Below are positions 23,687 through 31,559 of a DNA stretch of 41,088 nucleotides, piece by piece. This DNA comes from Spirochaetota bacterium. GTDB taxonomy: Bacteria; Spirochaetota; Leptospiria; Turneriellales; Turneriellaceae. A model generated the notes under the pieces. The model saw only the letters and a program-made list of their open reading frames with translations. It was not told where the DNA came from and did no database searches. Every line of letters starts with the position of its first letter. Positions within the stretch are counted from its first letter, which is position 1. A program made the translations under genes and the position numbers. The stretch covers positions 1-41,088 of the forward strand of contig JAFLED010000004.1 of NCBI GenBank assembly GCA_017302045.1, given 5' to 3'.

Positions 23687-24514
23687 GTGCACCGGGCCTA
23701 TTTCGATTTTCACGGCCTCAGGCTGTCTTATCTCGAGGCCGGCGCAGAGAATACGCGTAAAATCCTCATCGCGCACGCGAACGGCTATGCCGCCGGCTGT
23801 TACGATTATATCATCGCGGCTCTGGCGAAAGATTATCATGTTTGCGCGCTGGATTTCGCCGGCCACGGTGCATCGGAAAGTACCCTCGACTTTCGTTCAT
23901 GGAATTTTTTTCGCGACCAGATTCTCGCTTTTTTGAACCACATGCGGTGGAGCACCTGCTCGGCCATCGGGCATTCGCTGGGCGGGGGCAGCCTGTTGCG
24001 CGCCGCAATTGAAGACGCCACCAGGTTCGAAAAGATGATCGCCTTCGATCCCGTTATGCTCGGGTTTCTGCCGATTCTCTATGTGAAGCTCTTCGGCAAC
24101 CCGATGGCGCGCACTGCAGCGGGCCGACGCGCGACTTTCAAAAATAAAGAACAGGCGTTGAAGATTTTCGGCCGCCACCCGGCGAACAAAAACTGGGAAA
24201 AACCGGCTGTACAAGCGTATGTCGACTATTGCATTCGCGAAAATGCTGGCGGCGCGCTGCTGTGCTGCGATCCCCAGGTAGAAGCGCGGATTTTCTCGCA
24301 GACTGAGTTCGGTCACCTTTTTCGTCTCGGCCGTATCCGCTGTGAAACGCATCTCGTCTTGCCGGCGCATTCGAATGTCTGTGCGCCGTGGGTTGCCCGC
24401 CGCATCGCCACGCAGAATACTCTATCGGCGGTGGTGCGCGTACCGCAGGCAGGGCATTTGTTACCGTTCGAAAACCGCGCCGAAACACTGGCGCAGATCA
24501 AAAAGCATTTGTGA
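23687..24514 (+). CDS. Alpha/beta hydrolase
   Basis: A 275-residue alpha/beta-hydrolase. The oxyanion segment is LIAHANGYAAGCYDY, with ALDFAGHGASES next. The nucleophile elbow is GHSLGGG with Ser97. The catalytic His lies in AGHLLPFEN near the C-terminus. The usual Asp in the 'G-x-x-D' turn before it reads HSNVCAP, so the acid may instead be D121 (FDPVM) after the next strand, as in some family members. The start is GTG at 23687, the only start after an in-frame stop at 23663. It is probably co-transcribed with the DoxX-like gene 28 bp downstream. The substrate is unknown. Confidence 0.83.
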   Translation: MHRAYFDFHGLRLSYLEAGAENTRKILIAHANGYAAGCYDYIIAALAKDYHVCALDFAGHGASESTLDFRSWNFFRDQILAFLNHMRWSTCSAIGHSLGGGSLLRAAIEDATRFEKMIAFDPVMLGFLPILYVKLFGNPMARTAAGRRATFKNKEQALKIFGRHPANKNWEKPAVQAYVDYCIRENAGGALLCCDPQVEARIFSQTEFGHLFRLGRIRCETHLVLPAHSNVCAPWVARRIATQNTLSAVVRVPQAGHLLPFENRAETLAQIKKHL

Positions 24515-24542
24515 GCCTGTCGGCCGCCGCGAGGGCGATCCC

Positions 24543-24953
24543 ATGGAATTTTTTTTAGACCCGAATGTGCAGATGAAAGTGATGCGCGCGGTGATACCGG
24601 CGCTCATGGCGGTACTCTTCGCGCAGTCGGGGCTCGATAAGGTGTTCGATTTTCAGGGTAATCTAAGTTGGATGACCAGCCATTTCAGCAAAACGATTTT
24701 GAAAGGTATAGTTCGTCCGTCGCTTCTGGCAATTACATTGATGGAGCTTGCGGCCGCCGTATTCTGCGCCGCAGGAGCTCTGGTGATTTTATTCTCGGGT
24801 TCGACCGTGGCTGCTTTCTGGGGATTGATCATCGCCGCAGCGACATTGATCGCGCTTTTCGCAGGCCAGCGTATCGCGAAGGATTACTCCGGTGCTGCGA
24901 CTATTGCGATGTACGCAGGCATTGCGGTGTTGGGTATTTTTGTTCTGCGCTAA
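24543..24953 (+). CDS. DoxX-like four-helix membrane protein
   Basis: A 136-residue integral membrane protein with four predicted helices: VIPALMAVLFAQSGLDKVFDF, ITLMELAAAVFCAAGALVIL, TVAAFWGLIIAAATLIALFAG and TIAMYAGIAVLGIFVL. The first helix with SGLDKVFDF and the 'MELAAA' second helix resemble DoxX/DUF417-type proteins. The ATG at 24543 has GAGGGCG upstream and gives the first helix near the N-terminus. The role is unknown; such proteins are tied to quinone or redox functions in some bacteria. Confidence 0.72.
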   Translation: MEFFLDPNVQMKVMRAVIPALMAVLFAQSGLDKVFDFQGNLSWMTSHFSKTILKGIVRPSLLAITLMELAAAVFCAAGALVILFSGSTVAAFWGLIIAAATLIALFAGQRIAKDYSGAATIAMYAGIAVLGIFVLR

Positions 24954-24987
24954 GAACCTTTCTCCATAGGTTCCAGGTTAAATAAAA

Positions 24988-25014
24988 TCGCGCACCGGGA
25001 GAAACGGTGCGCGA
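24988..25014. terminator. Bidirectional terminator between convergent genes
   Basis: TCGCGCACCG (24988-24997) and CGGTGCGCGA (25005-25014) form a perfect 10-bp stem with a 7-base loop. On the minus strand the stem is followed at once by TTTTATT, a good rho-independent terminator for the lipoprotein gene. On the plus strand a T-run comes only 13 bases later, so it is weaker for the DoxX-like gene. Confidence 0.75.
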
Positions 25015-25024
25015 CGTAGAAAGA

Positions 25025-26410
25025 CTATTTTTTCGCGAGCGAACCGACGAGCTTACCGACCGTGACAAAATCACCCGAGAACGGTGAATAACCGCCATCG
25101 GGTTTTTGGTAGTTGCCTTCGATCTTTTGCCCGATGATGCCGGTGATACGTCCCGTACCCGGAGGGGCAATGCCACCGAAGTCCGAAGAGGCGATAAGAC
25201 CTTCGTAACCCAAGAGCGAAGGCTCGTTGATCTTGAAGAGTGTCCGCCCGAAAACTTCGATTGTGAAGTGCGCGCCGGCTTCGAAGCCCAGCCAGATATC
25301 CCAGCGTTGTAGCTGATTCAGTGACTGGTTCCAGGCGACGTTGAAGTGCGCATAGATATAAAGATTAGCGCCGGGGCCTGCAACACCATAGAAAAGCAGG
25401 GTGACTTCGGGCCCGGTGTATACCATCGCGTTGATGTTACCGGAAAAAACCGGCGGTACGAAGTTGTATTTGCTGGTCTTCTCGCGAATCGGCGTCCAGG
25501 TTTTGTTTGCATAGGTGATGCCTGCGGTCGCGCTCGCTTCGTATTGTACCGAGGTCGTGAGGCTTGCGGTAATTTTACCGTCGACGCCGAGCACTAGGGC
25601 GATGCGCGGCACGATAACGACGGGTACGAAGCCGATCATAAAAGTGATGGGTTGCAGATGAAATGTTGTCAGCGTAACCTGCGCGCGCGACACATCGAAT
25701 GTCGCACCGTTCAGGTTCGTGCTGAGCTTGGTTACAATCGAAGGATTCACGGAGAATTCTGCATTCTTGAGTTCGAACGATTTGATCTTCATGTTCATCT
25801 TGAACTTGAGATCCATACCCACGCAGCCGTTGATCGTGCCCGCGTTCTGGATATTGACATTGTTGAACTCGACATACCATTTTTTCGATTTGCATTCGGG
25901 TATTGCGTTCACCGGTTGTTTTACACCGTAAACCGTGACGCCCGCTTGCGGGGTAATCGTCTCAACCTTGCCATTCAGCGGGTTGTAGGTTGCGCCGGTC
26001 AAGAGGCTGTTGTCGCCGGCGGGGTTCAAAATACCTTCGGCATTCGACTGGCCGTCGACAACTGCTTCGGTGATCGAAACGGGTTCGGTCGCAATGGTTT
26101 TAGTATCACCGGTTTCGGCAACCGCAACTACCTTCTTTATGAAGCCGTTCGGCGATTGGGTGTTAATATCGGAAACAATGATATCTCCCGCTTTGACCTT
26201 CTTCACTTCTTCATTATTGTTTTTAAACTGCACCGATGTTGCGCTGGGTGCGACGATATATTTTGCCTCCACGGGAGTCAGGTCGCGCACGTTATCGGCT
26301 CTTTTGCTACCGACATAGTCGTCGTCGCCGTTGCTAAAAGCACACTGCGAAAGCATCAGGCTGCCGCAGGTTAAAAGCAGAAATGGCGTTTTTTTCATGA
26401 AGTTTGGCAT
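25025..26410 (-). CDS. Large lipoprotein of unknown function
   Basis: A 461-residue exported lipoprotein. A Lys-rich start (MPNFMKKTPFLLLTCGSLMLSQC) carries a spirochaete-like relaxed lipobox ending at Cys23. It then runs for about 150 Ser/Thr/Asn-rich residues. A long beta-rich region (VNAIPECKSKKWYVEFNNVNIQNAG, and VTLLFYGVAGPGANLYIYAHFNVAW) may form a beta-sandwich or barrel-like surface domain. No family was recognised. The gene has its own promoter (26426-26454) and a strong terminator, so it is monocistronic. It may be surface exposed; that is inferred only from the lipobox and composition. Confidence 0.7.
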   Translation of the reverse strand: MPNFMKKTPFLLLTCGSLMLSQCAFSNGDDDYVGSKRADNVRDLTPVEAKYIVAPSATSVQFKNNNEEVKKVKAGDIIVSDINTQSPNGFIKKVVAVAETGDTKTIATEPVSITEAVVDGQSNAEGILNPAGDNSLLTGATYNPLNGKVETITPQAGVTVYGVKQPVNAIPECKSKKWYVEFNNVNIQNAGTINGCVGMDLKFKMNMKIKSFELKNAEFSVNPSIVTKLSTNLNGATFDVSRAQVTLTTFHLQPITFMIGFVPVVIVPRIALVLGVDGKITASLTTSVQYEASATAGITYANKTWTPIREKTSKYNFVPPVFSGNINAMVYTGPEVTLLFYGVAGPGANLYIYAHFNVAWNQSLNQLQRWDIWLGFEAGAHFTIEVFGRTLFKINEPSLLGYEGLIASSDFGGIAPPGTGRITGIIGQKIEGNYQKPDGGYSPFSGDFVTVGKLVGSLAKK

Positions 26411-26425
26411 ATCGTTGGTTCCGTT

Positions 26426-26454
26426 AGTATAAATGGGGGGCGAGACCTGTCCAA
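26426..26454 (-). promoter_or_regulatory. Sigma-70-type promoter of the lipoprotein gene
   Basis: On the minus strand TTGGAC (26454-26449), a 17-bp spacer and TATACT (26431-26426) stand just upstream of the ATG at 26410. The boxes match the sigma-70 consensus at 4/6 and 5/6. Confidence 0.6.
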
Positions 26455-26502
26455 GGCCAAAAAAGTGACACTTGTATACACTAAATGTCAGGAGATAGTT
26501 TT

Positions 26503-26523
26503 TAGCCGCGGGTTTGGCGGCTA
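26503..26523 (-). terminator. Hairpin at the 3' end of the protease-barrel gene
   Basis: TAGCCGC (26503-26509) and GCGGCTA (26517-26523) form a perfect 7-bp stem that includes the stop codon. No T-run follows on the minus strand, so it may be a 3'-end stabilising hairpin rather than a terminator. Confidence 0.35.
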
Positions 26524-29460
26524 ATATTCATACCCAATCGAGAAGGCGCCCTGCCAATCACCGATGGGCCGGCTGTTTTTCAGCGTCCACGGGGTCCCCC
26601 AGTCGAGTTTTAGCATAAGTCCGGGAAAGAGAATGAATCGCGCACCGAGGCCGTAAGACAGGAGTAAATCCTGCAGCTCGCCTTTGGCCGGGTCGTAGGC
26701 ACGCCATGCCCGGGGATTATCGAAAACACCGCCGCCGTCGAGAAACATGACCATCGAGAAGCCGCGCATGATCCACGGCGCGGGAAAACCGAACGCGAGC
26801 GCGTCGAGCAGCGGAAAGCGGAATTCAAGATTGAAATAAAACGCATGCTGCCCGCGCAACGACCAGAAGTCGTATGAGCGCAGGTTGAATGGCCCGCCGA
26901 TGATCCAGGGAAAATACTGCGCGTCGGGGCCGTTGGTGGTTGCCGCGAAGAAACGGCTCGCGAAAATATAACGCTGCCAGATATGCCAGTAGAATCTGCC
27001 TTCGACTGTATTACGGTTGAAGACATAGTCGCGGCCCGAGATGTTGATGCTCTGCTCGCCGATATAAGATGCCGACCAGCCCTTGATCGGGCCAATGACG
27101 GAGTAGAGCACGTTGTTGTGGCTGAAGCCGTACTGCACCGAATACATATTCGTAAAACGATCGGGCTGTAAGCGCGTGTCGGGTACCGAGCGTTCGAACA
27201 GAAAACTTTCTTCGACACGCGCGACATTGAATTGCATGAGAAAAGAATCGAAGGGTGTCACAGGGTATTCCATGCCGAAATAACCGCCGATCTTTAACAC
27301 CGACCCGACATATTTAGGGTAATAAAACAAACCGTTGAGCGTTGTCAGGTCGATGAGATTTACCGGCGAGATAGCGAATGTCGTGCGGTATCCCCCCCAG
27401 TGCATTTTGACGCGTTTCTTGAGATAACCGTAATCGAACTGGTAGATGCCCAGACCATTTGTGAGAAAGTTTGCAACCATGCTGAAGCTATGGTTTCCCG
27501 TGAGGTCAGAGCCCGTGACCGCGACCATACCTGCGAAATAGCTGCCACCGGAATACGCACCATACCCCAGGAGAAAAAACATAAAATCGGGGCCGACGCG
27601 AGCGCGGTAGGGTTCCATGCTCGCCGGTTTTTCGCCGCCCTCGTAGCGCGGCAGCGCGAAGGGTTTATAGGTGTGCAAGGTTTTGTCGTCTTCGTAAAAC
27701 TTTTCGTCTCCCGGTGTCACCTCGCGCAGCGCGATGTCGAAACCCTGCTGGCGAAACTGCGTGTAGATGATACGTTTTGCACCGTTGCCTTCGGGATAGG
27801 TTACCTGCGCGTCGAGCGCCCCGCCACCCGTGTCGGTAAATTTTTTTCGGGCGAGCGTTTTACGGTCGAGCAGATAGACATTATGAATGCCCGTATGGTT
27901 TGAGACATAGAGAATCTTATCGTTCGATTTGCCGTCGTAAAACTGCGCCGAGATCTGCTTCTGGGCGTCGTTGGTTAACTGGCGGATTTTCTTCGTTTCG
28001 GTATCTATTTCATAGAGATGATAGTCGCTGCTCTCGAGGTCTTGCGCGCTGTTCATGTTCGAAGAAAAGACGATCAGCCGGCCGTCGCCCGAAAGCGCAG
28101 GGTCTTTTTCAGAGAAGGCGTCGTTCGTGATTTTTTCTGTGCGGCCGGTTGCCAGCTCGATGCGGTAGATATCGGTAACGCCGAGCGTTACCCCGACAAA
28201 CACGGCATGGGTGCCCCCCGGCGACAGGCGCGGGTGCATGACCATATCGACCGGCGGTGTGAGGCGTCTGACGATGCTGCGTTTTTCGATGTCGAACAGA
28301 ATCAGCCTGTCTTTACCCTGGCTGCGCGCCGAGAAAAAAATCTGCCGGGAGTCGGGAGTGAAAGAAATACGGTTCGTGAGCAGGTGCAGCTGAAAGAAGG
28401 TAGGGTTATCCGAACTTTTCAACAGAATTTTCTCGCTATCTCCTAAATCTTTCTTTTTCTGCAACGAATAATCTTTTGCCTGTTTGAAGTCTTTGATGTC
28501 GCGCATCACGAGCACGGGATAGAAACCGCGCGCGGTGAGGTAGACGGCCTTGCTGCCGTCGGGCGATATCGAAGGGTGCAGGTTGATGAGCGACTCGTCG
28601 TCGCTGTGCCGGCTGATGAGCGGCCCTTCTTCTTCGTCGTATTTTTTATTCGCAAGATGAAAGTATTTGCGTTTGACCCAGCGCCGCCAACCGTCGTCGA
28701 ATTCTTCGAAGGGAATACCCAGGTTCGTTTTCACAGCGTCTTCGATACCGCGTAGATCCCTAAGGTCGCGCAGCATTTCGGCGATCTTGTTTTCGCCATA
28801 GGTTTCGGCGATATATTGCATCACCGACTGTCCGCCTTTATAAAAGATGAATCCGGTTTTGACGCGGTACTCATTCATCATCTCGAGCGTCGGCAGCGAA
28901 TCAGTGAGCGCGGCGTCGCGCATCTGCATGTCGGCTGTGGAATCCCAACCCAGGGAAAAATATTCGGCCATGCCTTCGACGAACCAGAGCGGTGGCTGGC
29001 CCGCCGAAACCAGAGAGAAGGTACTCCCCATCGTCTGCCCGAGCAAAATATCGTACTGGAAGGCGTGTACGAGCTCGTGCACGACGACATGCCTGAAATC
29101 GTCGCCGCTGCCGAGGTAGGGCACGACGACGCGGCGTTTAATGCGTTCGGTGAACCCGCCGGTGCTCTCGTCGATCGCAAAGGGGATGATATTGGTCGAT
29201 TGAAAATGGCCATGCGACGGGTAGACGAAAATCGGCGTCACCATCGAAAGCCGGTGATTCAACTTGCGGCTCAGGTGAATATTCGCCTCTTCGGCATACG
29301 TCAGTGTCTTTTGCGCGAGGTGATTATAGCCTTTAGGAAAGTAGATATCGAAGTGTTCGCTTTTCAGCAGTTGCCAGTCGATTTCTTCCCAGTTGATTTT
29401 TTGCGCAGCCGCAAGGGGGATAACCCACGCCAGGAAAAGCAGCATCGACTTTCGGAACAT
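26521..29460 (-). CDS. Secreted zinc protease / TolB-like beta-propeller / outer-membrane barrel fusion
   Basis: A 979-residue protein with a signal peptide (MLLFLAWVIPLAAAQ). Residues about 21-270 form a gluzincin-like peptidase: H128-E-L-V-H132 is the zinc motif and E162 in VEGMAEYFS the likely third ligand. Residues about 290-600 contain TolB/PD40-type propeller blades (LHPSISPDGSKAVYLT, RISFTPDSRQIFFSAR, HPRLSPGGTHAVFVG, DPALSGDGRLIVFSS). The last 330 residues look like a BamA/surface-antigen-type barrel (GPFNLRSYDFWSLRGQHAFYFNLEFRFPLLD) ending in FSIGYEY with an aromatic terminus. The propeller and protease may face the periplasm or the surface. The substrate is unknown. Confidence 0.82.
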   Translation of the reverse strand: MFRKSMLLFLAWVIPLAAAQKINWEEIDWQLLKSEHFDIYFPKGYNHLAQKTLTYAEEANIHLSRKLNHRLSMVTPIFVYPSHGHFQSTNIIPFAIDESTGGFTERIKRRVVVPYLGSGDDFRHVVVHELVHAFQYDILLGQTMGSTFSLVSAGQPPLWFVEGMAEYFSLGWDSTADMQMRDAALTDSLPTLEMMNEYRVKTGFIFYKGGQSVMQYIAETYGENKIAEMLRDLRDLRGIEDAVKTNLGIPFEEFDDGWRRWVKRKYFHLANKKYDEEEGPLISRHSDDESLINLHPSISPDGSKAVYLTARGFYPVLVMRDIKDFKQAKDYSLQKKKDLGDSEKILLKSSDNPTFFQLHLLTNRISFTPDSRQIFFSARSQGKDRLILFDIEKRSIVRRLTPPVDMVMHPRLSPGGTHAVFVGVTLGVTDIYRIELATGRTEKITNDAFSEKDPALSGDGRLIVFSSNMNSAQDLESSDYHLYEIDTETKKIRQLTNDAQKQISAQFYDGKSNDKILYVSNHTGIHNVYLLDRKTLARKKFTDTGGGALDAQVTYPEGNGAKRIIYTQFRQQGFDIALREVTPGDEKFYEDDKTLHTYKPFALPRYEGGEKPASMEPYRARVGPDFMFFLLGYGAYSGGSYFAGMVAVTGSDLTGNHSFSMVANFLTNGLGIYQFDYGYLKKRVKMHWGGYRTTFAISPVNLIDLTTLNGLFYYPKYVGSVLKIGGYFGMEYPVTPFDSFLMQFNVARVEESFLFERSVPDTRLQPDRFTNMYSVQYGFSHNNVLYSVIGPIKGWSASYIGEQSINISGRDYVFNRNTVEGRFYWHIWQRYIFASRFFAATTNGPDAQYFPWIIGGPFNLRSYDFWSLRGQHAFYFNLEFRFPLLDALAFGFPAPWIMRGFSMVMFLDGGGVFDNPRAWRAYDPAKGELQDLLLSYGLGARFILFPGLMLKLDWGTPWTLKNSRPIGDWQGAFSIGYEY

Positions 29461-29501
29461 GGGCGCGAGACTCTTAAGGCTAAGCTCCCGATCACGCCGT
29501 C

Positions 29502-29523
29502 AAGGGTTTGCGGGCAAACCCTT
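29502..29523 (-). terminator. Hairpin downstream of creD
   Basis: AAGGGTTTGC (29502-29511) and GCAAACCCTT (29514-29523) are a perfect 10-bp inverted repeat 26 bp after the creD stop. There is no clear T-run on the minus strand, so it may act as an attenuating hairpin before the protease gene. Confidence 0.4.
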
Positions 29524-29548
29524 ATGGGCGTTACGGGATAATATGCCT

Positions 29549-30736
29549 TTATTTGGCTTCGCCGACGGCGTACCAGTCAACGCGCCGCGTTAGGTACATC
29601 GTCAGGGCGAGCGCCGCAAAGAGCGTCAGCGATCCCGAAAGCAGGGCAGCCTCTTCGAGTTGCAGAATGACATAGAGCAGTGCATAGAGCCCTGCGATGA
29701 TGAGCGTGAACTGCACCGCATGTGCCCGGCTCAGCAAAATACCGCCCGAATACCGCGAGAGCAGAATCGTATTCGCCGAACCGGCAATGAGGTAGGCCCA
29801 GGCAAAACCCAGGTACTCCGAAAGCGCGAGCAGCAACAGATAAAAGATGACGATGCCGAGACCGGCGAGAAAGTACTGCATCGGATGAATCTGCGCGCTG
29901 CTGACGAGTTCGAAGAGAAAGAGCGCCGCCAGCGTCAGGGCGATAAAGAGAATCGCGTATTTTACCGAACGCTCTGTCACGAGATAGATGTCGGCGGCCT
30001 GATAAAAAGAGACGCCGAAGACGCCCGGGGTGGCAACTTCGGTATGGCGGTCGACGGCGGCAAAGATTTCACTCCACTTGCGTGCCGCAACACCCGAGAC
30101 TTTCCACGTCGCCGAAAAACCGGACTTCTGAATGTCGTAGGTCAACGGCAGAAAGTCGCCGAAAAAGCCCGGGTCATTCCAGTCTGAGGTCAGGCGTAGT
30201 TCGGTTTCGGTGGCGACGGGTAACAGGCTGAAGCTTTGCAGACCTTCGGCGGCGACCTGCAGTTGCACGCGTGTTCCTGCAAACCCCGCGGGCACAGATG
30301 CCTTGTAGACAAAGATGCCGTTTTCGACAGTTTCTGAAAAAAGCAGCGGCGCATTCGCGAGCGAGGCTTTTTCGATTCTGAGTCGAGCACGCGATTTCAG
30401 CATCATCTGCCGTGCACCCATACGCCGCAACTCGCCTGTGAATTGCAATTTAGCGGCATAGAGCGGAAAGCGGTAGATACCCTTACGCCGCAGACTGACT
30501 TTGAGAACGCCATCGACGCGTAGCTGGCTCATTTCAATCGCAGTCTCGCCCGCAAAACCGACGGGGCCGGCGATCATCTGTGGGGCACCCCAGATGCGCG
30601 CCATTTCGCGCAAGACAGTTTCGCGGCGCTGTGCGCGTTCGCTGACGAGCGGCAACACGAGCGAGGCCAGCATTGTGAGTATCAGCGTGAGTAGAGAGAG
30701 CCAGAGTATCTGGTTACGGAGTTTGTTTTTCTTCAT
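29549..30736 (-). CDS. creD: CreD-family inner-membrane protein
   Basis: A 395-residue membrane protein. It has an N-terminal helix (NQILWLSLLTLILTMLASLVLPLVSERAQRR) and a large periplasmic beta-rich region of about 230 residues. A cluster of C-terminal helices follows (YAILFIALTLAALFLFELVS, IHPMQYFLAGLGIVIFYLLLLALSEYLGF). 'HPMQY.L.G....FYLLLLALSE..GF' is the CreD hallmark. The ATG at 30736 gives the standard N-terminus; the ATG at 30781 would place a regulatory box in the 5' end and is less likely. It is divergent from creBC, with a CreB consensus site between them. In enterobacteria CreD is the most strongly induced CreBC target and affects envelope and beta-lactam phenotypes. Confidence 0.92.
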   Translation of the reverse strand: MKKNKLRNQILWLSLLTLILTMLASLVLPLVSERAQRRETVLREMARIWGAPQMIAGPVGFAGETAIEMSQLRVDGVLKVSLRRKGIYRFPLYAAKLQFTGELRRMGARQMMLKSRARLRIEKASLANAPLLFSETVENGIFVYKASVPAGFAGTRVQLQVAAEGLQSFSLLPVATETELRLTSDWNDPGFFGDFLPLTYDIQKSGFSATWKVSGVAARKWSEIFAAVDRHTEVATPGVFGVSFYQAADIYLVTERSVKYAILFIALTLAALFLFELVSSAQIHPMQYFLAGLGIVIFYLLLLALSEYLGFAWAYLIAGSANTILLSRYSGGILLSRAHAVQFTLIIAGLYALLYVILQLEEAALLSGSLTLFAALALTMYLTRRVDWYAVGEAK

Positions 30737-30782
30737 GATGCTGAAACTTACACCGGGCAGCCTGTTTGTAGATGAAGGCATT

Positions 30783-30798
30783 GTGAATTTCAGGTGAA
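30783..30798 (-). promoter_or_regulatory. cre-tag: CreB binding site TTCAC-N6-TTCAC upstream of creD
   Basis: Read on the creD strand the site is TTCAC CTGAAA TTCAC, an exact match to the E. coli cre-tag consensus (two TTCAC direct repeats spaced by six bases). It lies 46 bp before the creD ATG and 68 bp before the creB ATG. A lone third half-site, TTCAC, is at 30827-30831 on the plus strand. Confidence 0.75.
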
Positions 30799-30866
30799 TT
30801 TTGCCGCCGCCGCGGCGAAAAACGACTTCACCTTGCTGTTGCGGTTATTTCTTTGCCGCGAACCGT

Positions 30867-31559
30867 ATGCAGCCACGCCGCATTTTGCTAGTCGAAGACG
30901 AAAGACCCATTGCAGAAAATATTGTCTATGCGCTCAAAGCGGAACATTTCGCCGTAAAATGGGTCTCGAAGGGCGGCGACGCGGTGCGCGCATTGCAAGA
31001 AGAGGGCGCGGACTTCATTATTCTCGACATCAATCTGCCCGATATGTCGGGTTTCGACGTCTGCCGCGAGATACGCAAACACAGCGATAAGCCGATTCTG
31101 TTTTTATCGGCGCGGCAAGACGAAATCGACCGTGTCGTCGGTCTCGAAATCGGCGGCGACGATTATCTGATGAAACCCTTCAGCCTGCGCGAGCTCGTCG
31201 CGCGTATCCGCGTCATTCTCAAGCGCAGTGAAAACAAATCTGCCGAAGCGCCGAAGTCTAAGTCTAAAACCCCCTTCGAAATCGACGAAAAGCGCAACCG
31301 CATTTCGTATTTCGGCGAGAAACTCGAACTTTCGCGCTATGAATACTTCATTCTCTGCACGCTGGTGGGCCGACCGGGCTGGGTGTTTAGCCGCGATCAG
31401 CTCATCGACCATTCGATGGGGCAGGTGAGCGCGCCCTTCGATCGTACGATCGACGCGCATATCAAGGGCATACGCGCGAAACTGCGCAAGATCAACCCCG
31501 ATATTGACGCGATTGAAACGCAGCGCGGGTTTGGTTATGCGCTGAAGGAAAACTGGTGA
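30867..31559 (+). CDS. creB: CreB response regulator (OmpR/PhoB family)
   Basis: A 230-residue regulator. The receiver domain starts RRILLVEDERPIAENI with D11/E12, phosphoacceptor D54 in LDINLPDMSG, and K103 in LMKPF. A Lys/Ser linker leads to an OmpR-type winged helix (LELSRYEYFILCTLVGRPGWVFSRDQLI and DAHIKGIRAKL, with GFGYAL at the end). The ATG at 30867 gives the usual start two residues before the first strand. The next gene, creC, overlaps its stop (GTGA). It binds the cre-tag upstream of creD by family knowledge. Confidence 0.93.
   Translation: MQPRRILLVEDERPIAENIVYALKAEHFAVKWVSKGGDAVRALQEEGADFIILDINLPDMSGFDVCREIRKHSDKPILFLSARQDEIDRVVGLEIGGDDYLMKPFSLRELVARIRVILKRSENKSAEAPKSKSKTPFEIDEKRNRISYFGEKLELSRYEYFILCTLVGRPGWVFSRDQLIDHSMGQVSAPFDRTIDAHIKGIRAKLRKINPDIDAIETQRGFGYALKENW

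Noticed and set aside
25652-26374. Plus-strand 240-codon frame opposite the large lipoprotein gene
   Set aside because: The opposite strand has a promoter, lipobox and terminator. The plus frame has none of these and no known domain.
26466-26490. Possible dyad TGACA...TGTCA between the lipoprotein and protease genes
   Set aside because: Only five-base arms match and the interior does not pair well; too weak to call.
29660-30187. Plus-strand frame opposite creD
   Set aside because: CreD is clearly recognisable on the minus strand; the plus frame is a charged shadow.
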